From the NCBI RefSeq assembly GCF_032854445.1, contig NC_088300.1, forward strand, positions 10,356,001 to 10,420,000: a stretch of 64,000 nucleotides of DNA, given 5' to 3'. Below are positions 56,684-64,000 of the stretch, in pieces. A model generated the notes under the pieces. The model was not told where the DNA came from, did not search any database, and saw only the letters and a list, made by a program, of their open reading frames with translations. Position 1 is the stretch's first letter. Each line of letters opens with the position of its first letter. The DNA is from Liolophura sinensis. Lineage: Eukaryota; Mollusca; Polyplacophora; Chitonida; Chitonidae. Position numbers and translations under genes: made by a program.

Positions 56684-57207
56684 TCAGGATTTACTTGGTG
56701 GTGACATGAATGAGCGTGATCTGCTGTTATTTGAGTTCTGGGGTTTGTCGGACATGGGGGGTCGGGGTAAGGAGTTGTCCACAGAGGCCACGCCCCAGTC
56801 TGACTGAGCTGATGAGTCATATGACCTGACACCATTAGCTGATGCCCCTTGTGACACTAAACAGGGACTCTGACTAATTTCTGGCAGGAAAGGTGTCCGC
56901 GACAAACGAATACTGGAAGCTCGAGAACTGTTATAGTCATACACATCGCTTTCACGGAAAGACTGAATACTGAGGGGAGTGTCACTTCTCCGCTGGTGTA
57001 GGTTTTCTTCCAGTGATCCTGTTGCTGGCTCTCTTGTGTGATAAACATCATTCTGTACTCTGGACTGTCTCACTGTGGACCCCTCAGACCTCTCAGAGAT
57101 GTCGTCCAGGTCCCCTCCAGGCACCGGCATATCCCCATCGCTATCACACATCTCATGAGATAAAATCACATCCCATGTCTCCCGCGATATTGGCTCTATT
57201 CCTAGTT
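56684..57207 (-). CDS. Unidentified gene, last exon
   Basis: Acceptor TTTCTATCTTTCAG, then LGIEPISRETWDVILSHEMC, acidic DSDGDMPVPGGDLDDISE, and a long Ser/Asp/Arg-rich low-complexity tail to TGA at 56684. About 174 codons. Confidence 0.85.
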
Positions 57208-60200
57208 CTGAAAGATAGAAAATGTGAATCATAAATAGTATCTACTTTACAAAACTAAACAAGTAACATACGGATACATGGATCAAAATGGTTTTTGTAT
57301 CCTATAATTAGTTCATGATATGGTCTAATATGTACAAGTGTAAATAAGCTGTCATCATCAGAGGGTAAAATTGGCTTTAAGGGTAAAGCTCTCAGCAGTC
57401 AGCCTGGTAGTAGCAGTTTTGACTTTGTTTTGTTTATGTGTTAGCTTGATTCAGCTCCACTCTGTCTCACTTGACACTCAGGCTTTGGCTTCTTTCATTT
57501 TATGCTTCATTTCATGTTGTTCATTTGCAGATGTAATTTGCATAATGAAAGAGCTGACTGACTGCATATATGAGGAGGCACATTTTTGGGTTGATCATCT
57601 AAAGAGTGCCAATTCGTTTTGGGCAAATGTTTGATTTTGAATTAACATTTATTTGCTTGGCCAGGTATATTATTGTAGTGCTCTGAACAATCCCTCCATA
57701 CTTAATGTACCAGGAGAACTTTCACTGCAGTGTAGTGGAAGAGCTTTCATGGCAGTGTAAAGTGTTTTTACACTACAAGGACTTCTTCATGGAGTTTACA
57801 TTTAACTGCACTTTATTCAGTTTATGAAATGAACAAAATCCAACCAAATTTTCATTCATCCATTGTCTCATTTGTTGATCATAAAGCTTTCTGTTGGAAG
57901 CAAATACATGGCACATTTAACAGGGACATACCGTCATAAGAAATTCGGAAGTTTTGACTTGGTTCAACCAAATACAAAAATGAGTTGCAATTGATTCAAA
58001 ACTAAGCCTCCTAGGCCTGTATTTTCTGAAAAATTTAAGTTTATAGCAGAATTATAAGGGGAAATTGGTCTGGTCTACACTGTCTGCCCAACGAGATAAC
58101 ATGCAAATGGGGCAGCACAAAGATTACCACAATGCAACGTTGGCTCATGGAGCGCACATGTAAACAATACAATAAATTGAAAGCAAATTATAAGTCTAGT
58201 AAACCAAATATGATTTTCCTTTCTATCGAAAATGCTTTATAATATATTTGTAATTCCTAACAACCTGTTTTAAGTTCGCTGAAGATCTCCCATCCTCTAG
58301 ACACAAGGAGAGGTAACTTACTCAAAAGAATCAGTCTTTCCAAATACAGCGACTTGAGTGAGTTGATGTCTAAAATGACAGCATAACTTTTTTGCCATCA
58401 GCAGTATGTCCATTCAGTTACATTTCCTGCCTCAGTCACATATTTTACAGGTATATACAGTGAAGCTGTTACGGATCACCCAGCCCAACCACACCCACCT
58501 ACATTTACTAGATTCTGATTGGTTACTTGAAACACTATACAAAGTATGATGCCAGATTTGAACAGTCTTATGTCATGACCCTCTTGCAGGATGGGAAAAT
58601 GCTTTTTGATGCCTTGGTACATTAATACTGCATTATATTATTAATTCTTTGTCACAATAATTATCAGAAAAACAATACAGTCTGCATGGTGGCAATTTCA
58701 TTCAATGAAAACAAAATAACAAAAACTTCAGTGACATCAGTTAATATTTCTTAAAACAGGAGACAAGTACTGGCAAATGTTGTCAGTGGAAATCCTTCCT
58801 TTCTTCCTTTTGTTTATTCTAATGTATGCACAGTCTCTATACACATGTACATCACACATGACTTCAGTCACAAGCCATTGTTTGATCCCATGCGATTTTT
58901 AGTGATCTTTCCACTGACCCTTACTGTAAGTTTTGGCCTTAACATACTGACACAAGATGGCCTCACCTTTAGTGAAGTGATGGTTACGGACATCATTAAT
59001 GCCATCTCTATCCGTGGCAACTCTACTACTGGGCAGCGACTCCCTGGCCTCAGACAACAGCCTTTGTAGCACATGCTCCTCCAGTCTGGGTGGGTTCTCC
59101 AGGAGGTCTGACCTGACACAACATAGATACAGGCAAATACAGCTTACAGTACAGGTTAATATACATGTAGCCTATACTACAGGCAAATATAGCCTACATG
59201 TACAATACAGGTAAATACAGACTATAAAAATAAAGAAAATAAAGCCTTAACTACAGGTAAATACATGATACTACAGGTGAAAATAGCCTATACTACAGAA
59301 AAACACAGCCTACACTACAGGTAAATACAGCCTACACTACAGGTAAATACAGCCTATACTACAGGCAGATACAGCCTACACTTAGGGTAAACACAGTTTA
59401 TACTACAGGTAGATACAGCCTACAGCACAGGTAAATACAGCCTACACTTAGGGTAAATACAGTTTATACTACAGGTAGATACAGCCTACAGCACAGGTAA
59501 ATACAGCCTACACTTAGGGTAAACACAGTTTATACTACAGGTAGATACAGCCTGCAGCACAGGTAAATACAGCCTACACTACATTTACACACAGCCTATA
59601 CTACAGGTAAATACAGCCTACACTTCAAGTAAACACAGTCTATACTACAGGTAAATACAGCCTACACAACATGTAAATACAGCCTATAATACAGGTAAAC
59701 ACACCTTATACTACAGGCACACACAGCTTACATTACAGGTAAATACAGACTACGGTACAGGTAAATACAGGCTATAACACAGGTAAATACAGACTATAGT
59801 AAAGCAAACCAACCGAATGGGGAATTATTTTACAGTGACTCTATGAATGGGATGTTATACTTACTGGGGTGTGTCCTGGCCTTCACGCACCGTGGAAAGA
59901 GTTGTACGAGAGAGTGATCTAACACACTGGTCAATCAGATCATGGAGGGTGTCATCAGTAAGACTAGGAGTGTCCAGCTGAAACAGTCAGTGTTTGGGGT
60001 CAGTATTTTTGTATTTCTTATGTCAATGCAGTCCTTATAAGAGACAAGAAAGGTACAGTACAACTATCAACAATATCCACTGAGGGCCACCTCTACATCC
60101 CCATAAGGATATCTAGTTAAGAAATAATGGCTTCATATTATTTCTATTCCAACACATCACCCGTTCACATGTATTTTACACTGTTTTCACTTTTCACTCC

Positions 60201-60673
60201 CTTTCGATTTTTCGAGTCCACTTTAACAACTACAAGGTCCGCACATCGAGAACCAATGAGAATACCGCGTTTCGCACGTGACATGTCGATTGCTGGTTGT
60301 TGCATGAAATTCCCTAAAGTCAGTCTTCGCGCGAAGATTTGTCTGAAATGTTGAGATGTGTAAATAAAACTGAGAAGAGATCAACAGACGGCAATTATGA
60401 ATATTTAGCTAACAAGGTGACAAGTGCTACACATGAGGCTACTACAGCCAGCAGCAGTTAATGCACTCTGTAAACTCCTTACATGTACGGCGGATGTTAC
60501 CATCATTCAACTAGGCTAGCTCAACTGCTTTGTGTGGTCACTGACAACATGTAGCCCGAGATAAAGGCCTGCAGGTTTGGATATTTCTGACACTTACTTG
60601 ACCATCACCAGATATTCCCCCGCTCAGTGTGCCATACAAACATCCGGAAAAGAGGTAGGGTTTTATATGGGTG
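56684..60673 (-). CDS. Unidentified protein, C-terminal exons
   Basis: Exons on the minus strand: 60673-60598 (tentative), 59977-59865, 59112-58967, 58369-58322, 57207-56684 (stop). The last four chain in frame with good splice sites. Sequence features: an acidic helix (LTDDTLHDLIDQCVRSL), a charged segment (LLENPPRLEEHVLQRLLSEA), a Leu-rich stretch (DINSLKSLYLERLILLKLGI) and a Ser-rich disordered tail ending SRSRSFMSPPSKS. I do not recognise the family; the 5' part is either in unrecognised exons or outside the window. Confidence 0.75.
57208..58321 (-). other. Intron of the unidentified gene
   Basis: No repeats or genes recognised. A plus-strand frame at 57371-57634 looks coincidental. Confidence 0.6.
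58322..58369 (-). CDS. Unidentified gene, small 48-nt exon
   Basis: DINSLKSLYLERLILL; acceptor TGTCATTTTAG, donor TTGA|GTAAGT; phase 1 in, 1 out, joining both neighbours in frame. Confidence 0.75.
58967..59112 (-). CDS. Unidentified gene, 146-nt exon
   Basis: SDLLENPPRLEEHVLQRLLS, then DRDGINDVRNHHFTK. Acceptor GTTGTGTCAG, donor AAAG|GTGAGG. The 22-bp minisatellite begins ~8 bp from the acceptor. Confidence 0.85.
59120..59805. repeat. Minisatellite, 22-bp unit, ~31 copies
   Basis: Unit CAGGTAAATACAGCCTACACTA minus 0-2 bases. A higher-order period of three units (with ACTTAGGGTAAACACAGTTT) repeats near 59370-59560. Core shared with the 34-bp array in RALGAPB intron 3 (CAGGTAAATACAG). Confidence 0.9.
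59865..59977 (-). CDS. Unidentified gene, 113-nt exon
   Basis: LDTPSLTDDTLHDLIDQCVR, then SLSRTTLSTVREGQDTP. Acceptor CTGTTTCAG, donor CCCCA|GTAAGT. Confidence 0.82.
60225..60345. promoter_or_regulatory. CpG-rich promoter-like segment
   Basis: Locally CpG-rich with CCAAT, a CACGTG-type E-box (GCACGTGACA) and the 14-bp perfect palindrome TCTTCGCGCGAAGA (60324-60337), which contains an E2F-like TTCGCGCGAA. Which gene it serves is unclear. Confidence 0.35.
60598..60673 (-). CDS. Unidentified gene, tentative upstream exon
   Basis: Open stretch ending YGTLSGGISGDGQ at a strong donor CAA|GTAAGTG, phase 0, which fits the next exon. The acceptor (TTTTCAAG) is weak, so the 5' edge is a guess. Confidence 0.35.
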
Positions 60674-60874
60674 CTTGAAAAGACTTTATTTTTTACATAA
60701 AATGATAAAGACTGGACGTTTTTGACTGGACATGATCATCAAAATTTTGATGGAAAATTAAAATTAACAAATTAACATGTGTACAGAGAATTGGTGTTGT
60801 TTTTCGTTGTTGATACTTCACAGTTGCCAAGTGTACATAGATCTGTCAGTGAGTGTAGAGTAAGTAATCCGCCC

Positions 60875-61449
60875 TTAAAGGAGAAGATGACTTAAAAACA
60901 TGACACTATAGGCTGAAAAGAGCACATTTTTTTCTATCTGGTGGTGCCTGCTGCATAATTTGGCGATTTTTTCTTGCCATACACGTAAAGCCTGAATACG
61001 CCAAAGATGGCATAAATCGATGAGTTCATCGCATCCTCCATCTTTAACACCCTGTAATTTATACTGGGTGTGTGTTGCCTTTCAGCCAATGAGAGTCATT
61101 AAAACTGCCGGCATGTTCATGTAAACTTTTAACCTACGTCCAACATTCCGGTTTCCCCATTGTCAAGCAGAAAATGAACTGTACTGTTCACTACCTTCTG
61201 AGAAGAAGAGTTCCACTGGAAATGTACGAACTGCACTTTCGCGGTTACCGACGCCAATTCTCCTCCTAACACAGAAGACTTCTGGACTAGTTCGTAGGCA
61301 AAATGGAGAATCTTACAGCGGATTGGTGCTGACTTTATTTATAATTTATCAACTTGAGGTTCATATTAGAATTTTTTTATGGCATGCACCTGCAAGGAAA
61401 TGCATACCCTTTTCAATGGTATTTCATTGAGAATTTTCTTCTCCTTTAA
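60875..61449. mobile_element. piggyBac-type MITE with TTAA target duplication
   Basis: TTAA (60875-60878) followed by AGGAGAAGA; at the far end TCTTCTCCT then TTAA (61446-61449). Perfect short inverted ends, ~567-bp interior. A 31-codon frame at about 61173 is too short to be a transposase. Confidence 0.7.
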
Positions 61450-61699
61450 GTCTAACATGCTGACCTACATACAGATTTTAAGGATTCATGTTGATGACAT
61501 CATATAGTTTGTTTTCATACATTTAAACTGTGTACCGTACCAACCTAGCCTCCCTGCTGTTGGAACCGCCCTGCCGAACGCTACGACATTACTCTCTGAA
61601 ACATGGTTGGGTCGAGTGAAAAAAATTCAAGGCATCTACGGTACGATATATGTAATCGATGTCTGTACTCTCTGTGTAGTACGCATTTGGCAGATGTGT

Positions 61700-64000
61700 T
61701 AGAATACAGTATTGAGCAACTCCTCATGAGGATGTCTCATACAGTAAACCAGAAATGAGCAACTCTTTATCCTCATGTCTACTGCAGTATTGAGCAACTC
61801 ATGAGGATGTTTAGTACAGTGCCAAACAACTCTATATCCTTGTGAGGATGTCTAGTACAGTACACCAGAAAATGACCACCTCCATATCCTCATCAGAATG
61901 TCTAGTACAGTACACCAGAAATGAGAACCTCTATATCCTCTGTGAGGATGTCTAGTACAGTACACCAGAAATGACCACCTCCATATCCTCATCAGAATGT
62001 CTAGTACAGTACACCAGAAATGAGAACCTCTATGTCCTCTGTGAGGATGTCTAGTACAGTACACCAGAAATGAGAACCTCTATATCCTCATGAGGATGTC
62101 TAGTACAGTACACCAGAAATGACCACCTCCATATCCTCATCAGAATGTCTAGTACAGTACACCAGAAACTAGCACCTCCATATCCTTGTGAGGCTGTCTA
62201 GTACAGTACGCCAGAAATGAGCAACTCTGTATCCTCATGAGGATGTCTAGTACAGTACATCAGAAATGAGCACATCTTTATCCTTATGAGGATGTCTAGT
62301 ACAGCACACCAGAAATGAGTACCTCTATATCATTGTGAGGATGTACAGTATGCCAGAAACGAGCCCCTCCGTATCCTCATGAGAATGTCTAGTACAGTAC
62401 ACCAGAAATGAGCACCTCTATATCCTCGTGAGGACGTCTAGTACAGTATGCCACAAACGAGCATCTCCGTATCCTCATGAGGATGTCTAGTATAGTACAC
62501 CAGAAATGAGCACCTCCATATCCTCGTGAGGACGTCTAGTACAGTATGCCACAAACGAGCACCTCCGTATCCTCATGAGAATGTCTAGTACAGTACACCA
62601 GAAATGAGCACCTCCATATCCTCGTGAGGATGTCTAGTACAGTATGCCAGAAATGAGCACCTCTATATCCTCGTGAGGACGTCTAGTACAGTATGCCACA
62701 AACGAGCATCTCCGTATCCTCATGAGGATGTCTAGTACAGTACACCAGAAATGAGCACCTCCATATCCTCGTGAGGATGTCTAGTACAGTACACCAGAAA
62801 TGAGCACCTCTATATCCTCGTGAGGACGTCTAGTACAGTATGCCACAAACGAGCATCTCTGTATCCTCATGAGGATGTCTAGTACAGTACACCAGAAATG
62901 AGCACCTCTATATCCTCGTGAGGACGTCTAGTACAGTATGCCAGAAACGAGCACCTCCGTATCCTCATGAGAATGTCTAGTACAGTACACCAGAAATGAG
63001 CACCTCTATATCCTCGTGACAACGTCTTGTACAGTATGCCAGAAACGAGCACCTCCATATCCTCATGAGAATGTCTAGTACAGTACACCAGAAATGAGCA
63101 CCTCCATATCCTCGCGAGGATGTCTTGTACAGTATGCCAGAAACGAGCACCTCCGTATCCTCATGAGAATGTCTAGTACAGTACACCAGAAATGAGCACC
63201 TCTATATCCTCGTGAGGACGTCTTGTACAGTATGCCACAAACGAGCACCTCCGTATCCTCATGAGGATGTCTAGTACAGTACACCAGAAATGAGCACCTC
63301 CATATCCTTGTGAGGATGTCTTGTACAGTATGCCAGAAACGAGCACCTCCGTATCCTCATGAGGATGTCTAGTACAGTACACCAGAAATGAGCACCTCTA
63401 TATCCTCGTGAGGACGTCTTGTACAGTATGCCACAAACGAGCACCTCCGTATCCTCATGAGAATGTCTAGTATAGTACACCAGAAATGAGCACCTCTATA
63501 TCCTTGTGAGGACGTCTTGTACAGTATGCCACAAACGAGCCCCTCCGTATCCTCATGAGAATGTCTAGTACAGTACACCAGAAATGAGCACCTCTATATC
63601 CTCGTGAGGACGTCTTGTACAGTATGCCACAAACGAGCACCTCCATATCCTCATCAGAATGTCTAGTACAGTACACCAGAAACTAGCACCTCTATATCCT
63701 CGTGAGGACGTCTTGTACAGTATGCCACAAACGAGCACCTCCGTATCGTCATGAGGATGTCTAGTACAGTACACCAGAAATGAGCACCTCCATATCCTCG
63801 CGAGGATGTCTTGTACAGTATGCCAGAAACGAGCACCTCCGTATCCTCATGAGAATGTCTAGTACAGTACACCAGAAATGAGCACCTCTATATCCTCGTG
63901 AGGACGTCTTGTACAGTATGCCACAAACGAGCACCTCCGTATCCTCATGAGGATGTCTAGTACAGTACACCAGAAATGAGCACCTCCATATCCTCGTGAG
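61700..64000. repeat. 49-bp satellite, ~46 copies, continues past window
   Basis: Units pair into 98-bp dimers: CCAGAAATGAGCACCTCTAT with ATCCTCGTGAGGACGTCTTG, alternating with CCACAAACGAGCACCTCCGT and ATCCTCATGAGGATGTCTAG. Each has a palindromic core; ATCCTCATGAGGAT is perfect (for example 63255-63268). The left end (61700-62350) is more diverged than the right. Confidence 0.95.

Noticed and set aside
61173-61268. 31-codon plus-strand frame starting MNCTVHYLLRRR
   Set aside because: Too short and lies inside a TTAA-flanked mobile element; no family recognised.
61852-63970. Series of identical-length ~69-codon minus-strand frames
   Set aside because: They recur every 98 bp with the satellite period and have no independent coding support.

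Overview
This is eukaryotic genomic DNA: spliced genes with canonical GT-AG introns, short exons in long AT-rich introns, tRNA-derived SINEs, MITEs and many minisatellites. The two recognisable proteins are animal genes (RALGAPB and WDR27). I infer a lophotrochozoan, most likely a marine mollusc, because the SINE tail (a CACCAATCAAATAAATAAA-like end) resembles short repeats I remember from molluscs. That placement rests on memory, not a search.

Layout. (1) Positions 1-29,912, minus strand: RALGAPB, the beta subunit of the Ral GTPase-activating complex. I can chain 26 coding exons in phase from the ATG at 29,815 to an incomplete exon near 1,142-1,596. The last ~180 residues should lie left of the window. 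(2) Positions 29,913-33,263: a divergent intergenic region. It holds a probable bidirectional TATA-less promoter (YY1-like and TCGCGAGA motifs at 31.50-31.78 kb), a SINE and a piggyBac-type MITE. (3) Positions 33,264-54,370, plus strand: WDR27, a WD40-repeat protein. It has 23 exons whose lengths sum to 2,730 nt (909 aa plus stop), then a polyadenylation signal. (4) Positions 56,684 to about 60,670, minus strand: the last four (possibly five) coding exons of a gene I cannot identify. (5) Positions about 61,700-64,000: a 49-bp satellite running off the window. The first two genes are arranged head to head; WDR27 and the unidentified gene converge.

The unusual feature is the minisatellites. There are about twenty tandem arrays, roughly 14-15 kb by my estimate, and many sit at or within tens of bases of splice sites. 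In four cases the repeat unit itself carries a 3' splice site plus the start of a real exon: RALGAPB exon 14 and WDR27 exons 9, 20 and 21. In WDR27 this gives 19 copies of the exon-9 start, about 29 copies of the exon-20 start (27 in exact 74-bp register, with an 814-bp higher-order duplication), and a complete second copy of exon 21. These arrays of decoy splice acceptors are the best candidate here for something undescribed. No bacterial-type operon, CRISPR array or defence system is present.
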